A stretch of 33,089 bases of DNA from Rhodospirillales bacterium (GTDB lineage: Bacteria; Pseudomonadota; Alphaproteobacteria; Rhodospirillales; JASLQF01). The translations under genes and the position numbers were made by a program. Below the pieces are notes generated by a model that worked only from the letters and a program-made list of their open reading frames with translations, searched no databases and was not told where the DNA came from. Shown here piece after piece: positions 23,198 to 30,795 of this stretch (the stretch's first letter is position 1; each line of letters opens with the position of its first letter). The DNA lies in the NCBI GenBank assembly GCA_030744625.1, contig JASLQF010000063.1, positions 1 through 33,089 on the forward strand. The letters are read 5' to 3'.

Positions 23198-23916
23198 GAA
23201 TCGACCGTAGTCAATGCCTGCTCCACCTGTTTGATCTGGGCCTCGACCGAGATTTTCCGATCCGAGGTGATGTCGCATCCGCGATCCTCGAAGACATCGA
23301 CGTCCGGATTCTGTTTCTGCCAGTTTGCCACCGCGGCATCGCGTTTTCGTACCAGTTCCACGATTTGCGGGCGAAACAGCCTAAGCATGGAGGTGACCCA
23401 GATGTTGACGGGCCAGGACGGCCAGGAGAGGTCCATCTCGAAGCGGTCCAGCATCTTGATCACATCGTCCGCCGTGTACCAGTTATCGGCGGTGATCCAT
23501 CGGTTGGTGGTAAATAAGTTAATCGGGTATCCGGCGCGATTCATGGAGATGGCGATCAAATGGCTGAGCTTGTCGTCGCGCGTCTTCATGAAGTCGGCTT
23601 CGGATTGCGGCACCGGGCGGCAGTCCTTCGGCATCCCTTTTTCCCTCAGGAAAGTATGAAAGTGGCCGTGCTCTCCTTCCCGGTGGGAATGGTAATAGTA
23701 TTGGGAATGAGTTTCCTGATCGTAGACGTCGCCCTCGGGGTAATGGTCAAACTCGTAAAACTCGCCCTGGCCGCGAAGGACCTCCGCAACCAAATTCGTG
23801 TCGCTCTTCTGGAGCACTCGGTAGCATTCCAGGACTCGCTCTCCGGCGCTTGCCATCGTATCGAGTTCCGCGACCGGCAATTTTTTCAGATTAACCACGT
23901 GTTGGTTTCTATCCAC
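23194..23916 (-). CDS. conserved His-rich protein of unknown function (possibly DUF6969-like)
   Basis: 240 aa, no signal peptide or membrane helix, probably cytoplasmic. I do not recognise a function. The most striking part is a His/Tyr/acid-rich core, YEFDHYPEGDVYD followed by SQYYYHSHREGEHGHFHTF, which looks like a metal- or heme-binding surface. SHLIAISMNRAGYPINLFTTNRWIT and PQIVELVRKRD follow. It resembles, from memory and with modest certainty, the DUF6969 family. The start is a GTG at 23916 with only a weak AGG before it. An FNR-type box is centred about 74 bases upstream. It is transcribed towards the napC-napA-like cluster, 211 bases away, which suggests a shared anaerobic programme. 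Confidence 0.75.
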   Translation of the reverse strand: MDRNQHVVNLKKLPVAELDTMASAGERVLECYRVLQKSDTNLVAEVLRGQGEFYEFDHYPEGDVYDQETHSQYYYHSHREGEHGHFHTFLREKGMPKDCRPVPQSEADFMKTRDDKLSHLIAISMNRAGYPINLFTTNRWITADNWYTADDVIKMLDRFEMDLSWPSWPVNIWVTSMLRLFRPQIVELVRKRDAAVANWQKQNPDVDVFEDRGCDITSDRKISVEAQIKQVEQALTTVDS

Positions 23917-23982
23917 TAGGCCTATTTTTCGGTTCCCCCGAAAAAGTCACGGGTAGTAGTCCGAATTGATGGATGGCACGAC

Positions 23983-23996
23983 TTGACCCAAATCAA
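23983..23996 (-). promoter_or_regulatory. FNR/Anr-type binding site upstream of the respiratory cluster
   Basis: TTGACCCAAATCAA matches the FNR consensus TTGAT-N4-ATCAA with a single mismatch. If it acts at -41.5 on the - strand, transcription would start near 23948, about 32 bases before the GTG of the 23194-23916 gene. The site lies in a 262-base divergent gap, so influence on the + strand gene at 24179 cannot be excluded, but the spacing suits the - strand. This implies oxygen-responsive control of the respiratory genes. Confidence 0.6.
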
Positions 23997-24130
23997 GATT
24001 GCATTGGTATCCACATCACGATCTGTTGAACTCGAACACATGCCCGGCTTCTCCAACCAAGCATTTGGACGCGGTCGCGGCGTGTCACCTTGATTCCGCG
24101 GCCAATCCGCTTAACGTGGCGCCGCCGCCA

Positions 24131-24149
24131 GCCGCCGCCCCGCGGCGGC
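24131..24149 (+). other. GC-rich hairpin before the molybdopterin subunit gene
   Basis: GCCGCCGC (24131-24138) and GCGGCGGC (24142-24149) form a perfect 8-bp stem around a CCC loop, 29 bases before ATG 24179. It could be a leader hairpin or an operator. There is no T-tract. Apart from this and the FNR-type box, I see nothing recognisable in the 23917-24178 gap. Confidence 0.3.
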
Positions 24150-24178
24150 GGGTAATGAGCGGGGGAAGGGGATGACAT

Positions 24179-26518
24179 ATGCGTGAGTTCGGGGTGGGAT
24201 TTGCCGCCCCCAGGATCGAGGACGGGCGGCTGCTGCGCGGCCGGGGCCGTTATACCGACGACCTGACGTTCCCGGGCGAGGCGCACCTGTACGTTCTGCG
24301 CTCTCCCCACGCCGCCGCCCGCATCGGAGCGATCGGCACCGATGCCGCGGCACGCGCCCCCGGCGTGCTGGCGGTGTTGACCGGTGCCGACGCGCTGGCC
24401 GACGGCCTCGGCAGCTTCCCCTCGCGGGTCAAGCGCCATGCTCCCGACGGCGCCCCCAACTTCGAGCCGCCCTACCGCGCCCTCGCCGTCGATGGCGTGT
24501 ACCACGTCGGCGAGCCGGTCGCCGCCATCGTCGCCGAGACCTTTGCCGCCGCCCAGGACGCCGCCGAACTCGTCGAGATCGACTTCGACGTCCTGCCCGC
24601 CGTCACGGCGACCGCCGAGGCCGCCGAGCCCGGCGCGCCCCAGGTGTGGGAGGAAGCGCCCGCCAACATCTGCTTTCTTTTCGAGGTGGGGGACGAGGCC
24701 AAGGTCGACGCCGCCTTTCGCGAAGCGGCTCACACGAGTCGCCTGGATTTCACGGTGAGCCGGGTTTCGGCCAATCCCATGGAGCCGCGCAACGCCATCG
24801 GCCTCTATGACGCCGGCGACCAACGCTACACGCTCTACGCCGGCATGCAGGCGCCGCACACCGTGCGTGGCGAGCTCGCCGAACTCGTCTTCAAGGTTCC
24901 CGATACCAAGGTTCGCATCGTTTCTCCCGATTGCGGCGGCGCTTTCGGCATGAAGGAGGGCATCTATCCCGAACTTGTCCTGGTGCTGTGGGCGGCCCGG
25001 CGGCTGGGGCGCCCCGTGCGCTGGCAGTGCGAACGCGGCGAAGCCCTCCTTGCCGACAACCACGCCCGGGACAACGTGTCCGTGGTCGAGCTCGCCCTCG
25101 ACGAGACGGGCCGTTTCCTGGGGCTGAGGATCGAGACGACGGCGAACCTCGGCGCCTACCTCGCCGCCCACGGCAACCATCCGCCGACCAATAACCTGGG
25201 CGGCCTCGCCGGCACCTATACGACGCCGGCCATCCACGCCCGTGTCACCGGCGTCTTTACCAACACCAACCCGGTAGCGCCCTATCGCGGCGCCGGACGG
25301 CCCGAGGCGTCCTACGCCATCGAGCGCGTCATCGACACCGCGGCGCGCGAAATGGGCATCGACCGCGCCGAGATCAGGCGTCGCAACATGATCCCGGCGG
25401 ACGCCATGCCCTACTGGACGGGACTCGTCTTCACCTACGATTCGGGCGAATTCGAGAACAACATGGATGCCGTCCTCACCCTTGCCGACTGGCCTGGCTT
25501 CGAGGCGCGCCGCGCCGCCGCCAGGGCGCGGGGCAGGCTGCGCGGCATCGGGCTGGCCAGTGTCATCGAGATCGCCGGTGGCCCGCCGGTCCGGCCCCTC
25601 GAGGAACACGTCGAGGTGCGCTTCGACGCTGGCGGCAACGCCACCCTCCTCGCCGGCACCCATTCCCAGGGGCAGGGCCACGAGACGGCGTTCACGCAAC
25701 TGGCGGTCGACGCGCTCGGCCTGACGCCCGGGCGTATCCGCGTGGCGTTCGGCGACACCGACCAGGTCTTCCACGGGCAGGGCACCTTCGGTTCGCGCTC
25801 GGCGGGCGCCGTCGGTCTGGCCCTTGGCCGCGCCGCCGAGAAGATCATCGCCAAGGGGTCGCTGATCGCCGGCCACCTGCTCGAGGCGTCGCCCGCCGAT
25901 ATCGAGTTCGCCGGCGGCGCCTTCAGGGTCCGCGGCACCGACCGTGCCCTCGACATGGTTTCGGTGGCGCGTGCCGCCTTCGACCACAACCGGCTGCCCG
26001 AGGACCTCGAGCCGGGACTGGCCGAGGCGGCGACTGTGGTGGCCTCCGGGCCCACGTTTCCCAATGGCTGCCATGTCTGCGAGGTGGAGATCGACGAGGC
26101 GACCGGCGCCGTCGCGGTGGTTGGCTACTGGGTGGTCGACGACGTGGGGCGCATCGTCAACCCGCTTTTGGTGGCGGGACAGGTCCACGGCGGCATCGCC
26201 CAGGGGCTTGGCCAGGCGCTGTTCGAGGAGATTCACTACGAGCCCGCCGCCGGCCAACTGCTCAGCGGCTCGTTCCTCGACTACTGCATGCCGCGCGCCG
26301 ACGACATGCCGGGGCTCGTCGTCGAGACCCGCGAGGTGCCGGCGAAGACCAATCCTCTCGGCATCAAGGGGTGCGGCGAGGCCGGCACCATCGGCGCCTT
26401 GCCGGCTGTCATGAACGCCGTTGTCGACGCCCTGGCGCCGCTCGGCGTGCGCCACCTCGACATGCCGGCGACCTCCGAGAACGTGTGGCGGGCCATGCGC
26501 CGGGCGGCTGAGCGGTAG
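24179..26518 (+). CDS. xanthine dehydrogenase/aldehyde oxidase-type molybdopterin-binding subunit
   Basis: 779 aa, large catalytic subunit of the molybdenum hydroxylase family (CO dehydrogenase/xanthine dehydrogenase/aldehyde oxidoreductase). These enzymes hydroxylate heterocycles or aldehydes with water as oxygen source. Molybdopterin-site motifs are present: MQAPHTVR, GGAFGMK (253-259), GTHSQGQGHETAF and the catalytic Glu E734 in KGCGEAGTIG. The loop PYRGAGR (368-374) lacks the Cys that marks true form I CO dehydrogenase, so CO oxidation is unlikely. The [2Fe-2S] and FAD subunits normally encoded beside it are missing from the window. AAGGGG precedes ATG 24179. It starts a + strand group of catabolic-looking genes, consistent with hydroxylation of an N-heterocycle (inference). 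Confidence 0.88.
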   Translation: MREFGVGFAAPRIEDGRLLRGRGRYTDDLTFPGEAHLYVLRSPHAAARIGAIGTDAAARAPGVLAVLTGADALADGLGSFPSRVKRHAPDGAPNFEPPYRALAVDGVYHVGEPVAAIVAETFAAAQDAAELVEIDFDVLPAVTATAEAAEPGAPQVWEEAPANICFLFEVGDEAKVDAAFREAAHTSRLDFTVSRVSANPMEPRNAIGLYDAGDQRYTLYAGMQAPHTVRGELAELVFKVPDTKVRIVSPDCGGAFGMKEGIYPELVLVLWAARRLGRPVRWQCERGEALLADNHARDNVSVVELALDETGRFLGLRIETTANLGAYLAAHGNHPPTNNLGGLAGTYTTPAIHARVTGVFTNTNPVAPYRGAGRPEASYAIERVIDTAAREMGIDRAEIRRRNMIPADAMPYWTGLVFTYDSGEFENNMDAVLTLADWPGFEARRAAARARGRLRGIGLASVIEIAGGPPVRPLEEHVEVRFDAGGNATLLAGTHSQGQGHETAFTQLAVDALGLTPGRIRVAFGDTDQVFHGQGTFGSRSAGAVGLALGRAAEKIIAKGSLIAGHLLEASPADIEFAGGAFRVRGTDRALDMVSVARAAFDHNRLPEDLEPGLAEAATVVASGPTFPNGCHVCEVEIDEATGAVAVVGYWVVDDVGRIVNPLLVAGQVHGGIAQGLGQALFEEIHYEPAAGQLLSGSFLDYCMPRADDMPGLVVETREVPAKTNPLGIKGCGEAGTIGALPAVMNAVVDALAPLGVRHLDMPATSENVWRAMRRAAER

Positions 26519-26528
26519 GTTGTTAGAC

Positions 26529-28063
26529 ATGTGGAGACCGCCCGAACGCGTCCGGCACGCCGCGCGTCCCGGCTCCTGGCCGACGCGCCGGGAGGCTGAG
26601 CGTTCGCTCTTGTTCAGTCCCATACGGGTGGGAAACCTGGAACTCGAGAACCGCACCTGGGTACCGGCCATGGTGCCCTGGCGCGCCTCCGACGACGGCT
26701 TCGTCACCGATCACGTCCTAGAGTGGTACGAGCGCTTCGCCCAAGGCGAGCCGGGCGGCTTGGTGATCGAGGCGACGGGGATACGGGACGTGCCGTCCGG
26801 CCCGCTTCTGCGCATCGGCCACGACCGCTTCGTCGCGGGCCTGCGGGAACTTACCCAGACGGTGGCCCGGGCCAGCCATGGCCGTACGCGCCTGTTCATT
26901 CAACTCATCGACTTCCTGGCCGTCCGCCGCCGGCCGGAGCCCGGGAAGTTCCTGCGCCGCTATCTGCACATCACGGACCGCCACCGGGGCGTCCTCGGCA
27001 TGCCGTCGGTCCCGGAAGAGCAGGTCCGCGCACGGCTGTCGTCCCTCGGCGAAGAGGAATTGGCCGGGGTCTTGACGGCGCGCGAGACGGAGGCGATGCA
27101 ATTCGGCTACCAGGAGCGCATCACCGACCTCCACCACGAGCACATCCGAAATCTGCCTGAAGTTCTCCCCGGTCTTTTCGCCGATGCCGCCCGGCGCGCC
27201 CGCGAGGCCGGTATCGACGGCGTCGAGCTCCACTACGCCCACGCCTACACCATGGCCTCCTTCCTGTCGGCGACCAACACCCGGGACGACGCGTATGGGG
27301 GAACGCCGGAGAACCGCGTACGTCTGGGACTGGACGTGCTGCGGCGCGTGCGCGAGGTGGCCGGGCCGGATTATGCCGTCGGCTGCCGCATGCTCGCCGA
27401 GGAGTGCATCGAGGGCGGCAGCGGCGCCGAGGACGCCGCCACCTTCGCCACCGCCTTCGCCGGCGCCGGCTTGGATTACATATCGCTGTCACGCGGCGGC
27501 AAGTTCGACGACGCCAGACAGCCGGCGTCGGCCAGGCCGTCTATCCCTATACCGGGCCGAGCGGCTATGAATGCATGCCCTCGATCATTTCCGACGCCTT
27601 CGGGCCGTTCGGCCGCAACCTGGAGGCCACGGCGCGGGTGCGCCGCGCCATCCGCGGCGCCGGGCACGAGACGCCCGTCGTCGCCGCCGGCGGCATTCAC
27701 GGCTTCCGCCAAGCCGAGGACATTCTGCAATCGGCAACCGCCGACATCATCGGCGCCGCCCGCCAATCGCTCGCCGATCCCGACTGGTTCAAGAAGGTGC
27801 GCCTGGGCAGGGGCGGCGACGTGAGAAGCTGCGAATACACGAACTACTGCGAGGGGCTCGACCAAAAGCACAAGATGGTCACCTGCAAGCTGTGGGACCG
27901 CCATGGCCTGGACGAAACAGGCGTACGGCTGACCCCCGACAACAAGCGGCGCGCCCTGGCGCCACAGTGGAGCTACAGTGGAGCGAGGATTGATGCCGAT
28001 GGCGCCGAACCCTCCTATACTGGCCCCGTCGCAAGCAGCAGGAAGCCCCAAGCGAATGAATGA
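26529..28063 (+). pseudogene. frameshifted NADH:flavin oxidoreductase (old yellow enzyme family)
   Basis: The first frame (26529 to about 27524) encodes an OYE-type TIM barrel: LLFSPIRVGNLELENRTWVPAM, the active-site region IDGVELHYAHAYTMASFLSATNTRDDAYGG, NRVRLGLDVLRRVRE, and YISLSRGGKFDDARQP. There the family sequence stops, and it resumes in another frame as GVGQAVYPYTGPSGYECMP, VVAAGGIHGFRQAEDIL, ADIIGAARQSLADPDW and a C-terminal Cys group (CEYTNYCEGLD...C). Inserting one G at 27524/27525 (CCGGCG to CCGGGCG) restores a continuous protein of about 511 aa ending at 28063. As written, the first frame continues with low-complexity residues to 27824. It may be a real pseudogene or a single-base sequencing error in a G run. 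Its end overlaps the next gene's start by eight bases. Confidence 0.8.
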
Positions 28064-29114
28064 AAAGACGATGAAGGCGGTTGTCTTCAACCGTTACGGC
28101 GGCCCCGAGGTGCTCGAATACGTGGATCATCCGGTGCCGCGCCTGGAAGCCGGCGAGGCCCTCGTCAAGGTTCATGCCGTGGCCCTCAACGGTTACGACC
28201 TGATGGCGCGGTCCGGCCGCTACAAGCCGAACAAGGGGGTGTTCCCCCATATCCTGGGCGGCGACTTCGGCGGCGAGGTTATCGAGGTCGAACCCTCGAG
28301 CGGCTGCGACATCGCGCCCGGCACCCGCGTCACTTCATGGTGGATTCTGCCGTGCGGCGACTGCGAGCAATGCATGGCCGGCCATCACAACCGTTGCGCC
28401 CGCAATTACCGCTACCTCGGTGCCCACGTGCCCGGTGCCTACGCCCAGTACGTCAAGCACCCCGCCCTGCAACTCCTGCCGCTGCCCGACAACGTGAGTT
28501 ACGAGGAGGCGGCGGCCTTTCCCAACGCCTTCGGCACGGCGTGGCACATGCTGGTGGAGCGAGCTCGCCTGCGCCCCGGCGAGACCGTCCTGGTCAATTC
28601 GGCGAGCGCCGGCGTCAGCATGGCGGCGATCCAGATCGCCAAGCTCAACGGGGCCTACGTCTACACCACGTCGAGCGCCGACTGGAAACTGGAAAAGGCG
28701 CGCGAACTCGGCGCCGACGAGGTCATCAACTACAACGACGTCGATTTCCAGGAGGAGATCATGAAGCGGACCGGCAAGCGCGGCGTCGACGTGGTCGTCG
28801 AGCACGTCGGCGGCGACTTCCTCGACAAATCGATCCGCTCACTGACCCGCGGCGGCCGTCTGGTGACGGTCGGCGGCACGGCCTCCTACGAGTGCACCAT
28901 CCAGGTCAACTATATCTTCCACAAGGAGCTTCAGATCATCGGCTCCAACAGCGCCACCTTGCGCGACATGGAGGCCATGATGCCCCTGCTGGCCAGCGGC
29001 GCGCTCAAGCCGGTCATCGACCGCGTCTTTCCGCTCGACGAGGCCGCCGACGCCCACCGCTACCTGGAAGAGGGCAAGCAGTCCGGCAAGGTCATCTTGC
29101 GCATCGAGCATTAG
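28056..29114 (+). CDS. MDR-family NAD(P)H oxidoreductase (zinc alcohol dehydrogenase/quinone oxidoreductase-like)
   Basis: 352 aa. A GroES-like N-terminal domain and a Rossmann domain with VNSASAGVSMAAIQIAKLNGA for NAD(P) binding are clear. The structural zinc lobe is complete (C100, C103, C106, C114 in CGDCEQC...RC). The position of the catalytic zinc Cys in alcohol dehydrogenases reads LNGYD instead, so it probably acts as a quinone or enoyl reductase rather than a zinc alcohol dehydrogenase. AGGAAG about ten bases before ATG 28056 supports this start; ATG 28071 (MKAVVFNRYGG) is an alternative. It overlaps the end of the broken flavin oxidoreductase gene, indicating translational coupling. 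Confidence 0.9.
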   Translation: MNEKTMKAVVFNRYGGPEVLEYVDHPVPRLEAGEALVKVHAVALNGYDLMARSGRYKPNKGVFPHILGGDFGGEVIEVEPSSGCDIAPGTRVTSWWILPCGDCEQCMAGHHNRCARNYRYLGAHVPGAYAQYVKHPALQLLPLPDNVSYEEAAAFPNAFGTAWHMLVERARLRPGETVLVNSASAGVSMAAIQIAKLNGAYVYTTSSADWKLEKARELGADEVINYNDVDFQEEIMKRTGKRGVDVVVEHVGGDFLDKSIRSLTRGGRLVTVGGTASYECTIQVNYIFHKELQIIGSNSATLRDMEAMMPLLASGALKPVIDRVFPLDEAADAHRYLEEGKQSGKVILRIEH

Positions 29115-29149
29115 GCGCGCCAAATTCAACCAACATCAGGGAGGAACGA

Positions 29150-29839
29150 ATGCCAGGACCAATCAAGGAAATCATCGACCTCGGCCACGATTTTTTCAAC
29201 GGCATGGCCAACATCGGCGGCGCCGCGGTCGCCTTCTGGCCGATCAAGACCATCGCCGAACAAAGAAAAATCACCGGAGGAAAAGTAGGGATCGAGGGCC
29301 GCATGATGCTCATGCCGGAGCACTGCGGCACCCACCTCGACGTGCCCAAGCACTTTGTCGAGGGCGGCACGGCCGTCGATGAGGTTCCTCTCGAACAGTT
29401 GATTCTGCCCGGCCACCTGCTCGACTTCACCCACAAGAAAAACGGCGAGGCCATCACCATCGCCGATTTCGAGGAGGCCGAGGAGAAGTCGGGCCAGGAA
29501 ATCGGCCCCGGCAAGGCAACGTTTTGTTGGACCGGCACCGATGGGAACTGGGGCAAGGAGAATTTTCACATCGACCGTCCTCACGTGCCGACGGTCACGG
29601 CCGAGTGGCTGGTCAAGCGCAAGATCACCCTCTTTTGCACCGACCTCATCGGCATGGACGACCCGGCCGAGTGGTGGTGGCCGACCCACGCCATGTGGCT
29701 CGAGAACGACATCTGCATGGTCCAGCAGCTGTGCAACCTCGACAAGCTGGCCGGCAAGGAGTTCCTCTTCGTCTGCCTGCCGTTGAAGATGCGCGAGGGC
29801 ACGGCCTCGCCGGTGCGTCCCGTCGCCCTCGTAATGTAA
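29150..29839 (+). CDS. cyclase family protein (kynurenine formamidase-like metal hydrolase)
   Basis: 229 aa, of the cyclase/arylformamidase fold. The family hydrolyses N-formyl or cyclic amides, e.g. formylkynurenine or isatin, using a divalent metal. The signature HxGTHxDxPxH is present as HCGTHLDVPKHF, with further conserved segments VDEVPLEQLILPGHLLDF and CTDLIGMDDPAEW. It has no signal peptide. AGGGAGGAACG immediately before ATG 29150 is a strong ribosome binding site; the frame is open far upstream, but that part overlaps the MDR gene. It follows the oxidoreductase by 35 bases in the same orientation. An amide-hydrolysing step after ring hydroxylation or reduction would fit the neighbourhood. 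Confidence 0.9.
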   Translation: MPGPIKEIIDLGHDFFNGMANIGGAAVAFWPIKTIAEQRKITGGKVGIEGRMMLMPEHCGTHLDVPKHFVEGGTAVDEVPLEQLILPGHLLDFTHKKNGEAITIADFEEAEEKSGQEIGPGKATFCWTGTDGNWGKENFHIDRPHVPTVTAEWLVKRKITLFCTDLIGMDDPAEWWWPTHAMWLENDICMVQQLCNLDKLAGKEFLFVCLPLKMREGTASPVRPVALVM

Positions 29840-29888
29840 AGCCGGGGACGGAAAGGCATAGACGGCGCTCGTTAAGCGGCCCCGGACC

Positions 29889-30791
29889 TTGAACCAAACC
29901 AAGCCTCCGGCGCCAGGCGCGCCAAACGTTGGCGCCGGGCCGATGGCCGTGCTCGTCGTGTTGTGCGCCATCTGGGGCCTTCAGCAGGTGGCGATCAAGG
30001 TCGCCAATGCAGACATCTCGCCGGTCCTTCAGGCCGGGTTCCGCTCACTCGGCGCGGTGGCGCTGCTCATGACGTGGGCGGCGTTTCGCGGCCAGCGCCT
30101 GATCGGCGGGCGCGCCGATTGGCCATCGGCCCTGGCCATCGGCCTCCTGTTCACCCTCAATCACGTGCTGCTTTTCATCGGCCTCGACCTGACCAGCGCC
30201 TCGCGCGGCGTCGTCCTCTATTATACGGCGCCCTTCTTCGTCGCCCTCGGCGCCCACCTGGCCGTTCCCGGCGAGCGCCTGAGCGTGCGTGCCGTGCTCG
30301 GCATGGGCATGGCCTTCGCGGGCACGGCGCTGGTGCTGGGGGGACGGTCCGGCGACGCCGATAGCGGCCAGTTTCTCGGCGATCTTATCTGCCTCGCGGC
30401 GGCGCTGACATGGTCGGCGACCCTCGTCACCATCAAGGCGAGCCCGCTGGTTCGCGCCCCCGCCGCGTCGATACTCTTTTATCAGCTCGCCGTCTCCGCC
30501 GTCTTTTTGCCGGTCATCTCCTGGGGGCTCGGCGAGGACGGCGTCTCGAGTCCGAGCATGCTGACCCTTGGTGCCGTGGCCTATCAGATTGTCATCGTCG
30601 CGTTCCTGTCCTACCTGGCGACGTTCTGGCTCCTCACTCGCTACCGGGCGGCCAACCTTTCGGCATTCTTCTTCCTGACCCCGGTGTTCGGCGTCATCGC
30701 CGGGGTGACACTCCTCGGCGAGCCCTTTTCGGCGGGCTTCATTACCGGCGCTTCCCTGGTCGCCGCCGGCATCTATGTGGTCAACTCCTGA
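29889..30791 (+). CDS. EamA/DMT-superfamily transporter
   Basis: 300 aa, inner-membrane drug/metabolite transporter with about ten hydrophobic segments forming two EamA repeats (first repeat from VLVVLCAIWGLQQVAIKV, second from GDLICLAAALTWSATLVTIKA). SAFFFLTPVFGVIAGVTLLGEP near the C-terminus is a typical family motif. Members export amino acids, metabolites or drugs. The start is uncertain: TTG 29889 gives the full usual length, an in-frame TAG at 29859 rules out anything further upstream, and ATG 29943 is a shorter option; neither has a clear ribosome binding site. It lies 49 bases after the cyclase gene and four bases before recQ. Confidence 0.85.
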   Translation: MNQTKPPAPGAPNVGAGPMAVLVVLCAIWGLQQVAIKVANADISPVLQAGFRSLGAVALLMTWAAFRGQRLIGGRADWPSALAIGLLFTLNHVLLFIGLDLTSASRGVVLYYTAPFFVALGAHLAVPGERLSVRAVLGMGMAFAGTALVLGGRSGDADSGQFLGDLICLAAALTWSATLVTIKASPLVRAPAASILFYQLAVSAVFLPVISWGLGEDGVSSPSMLTLGAVAYQIVIVAFLSYLATFWLLTRYRAANLSAFFFLTPVFGVIAGVTLLGEPFSAGFITGASLVAAGIYVVNS

Positions 30792-30795
30792 GCCC

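Noticed and set aside
24179..26518. Aerobic CO dehydrogenase large subunit (coxL)
   Set aside because: The active-site Cys loop of form I CO dehydrogenase is absent (PYRGAGR instead), and no coxM or coxS is adjacent.
23993..26707. Long open frame of about 900 codons on the - strand opposite the molybdopterin subunit
   Set aside because: The same antisense pattern without recognisable motifs; the + strand encodes a complete enzyme.
29842..29885. CCGGGG/CCCCGG repeat between the cyclase and transporter genes
   Set aside because: Six pairs over a 32-base loop in GC-rich sequence is expected by chance.
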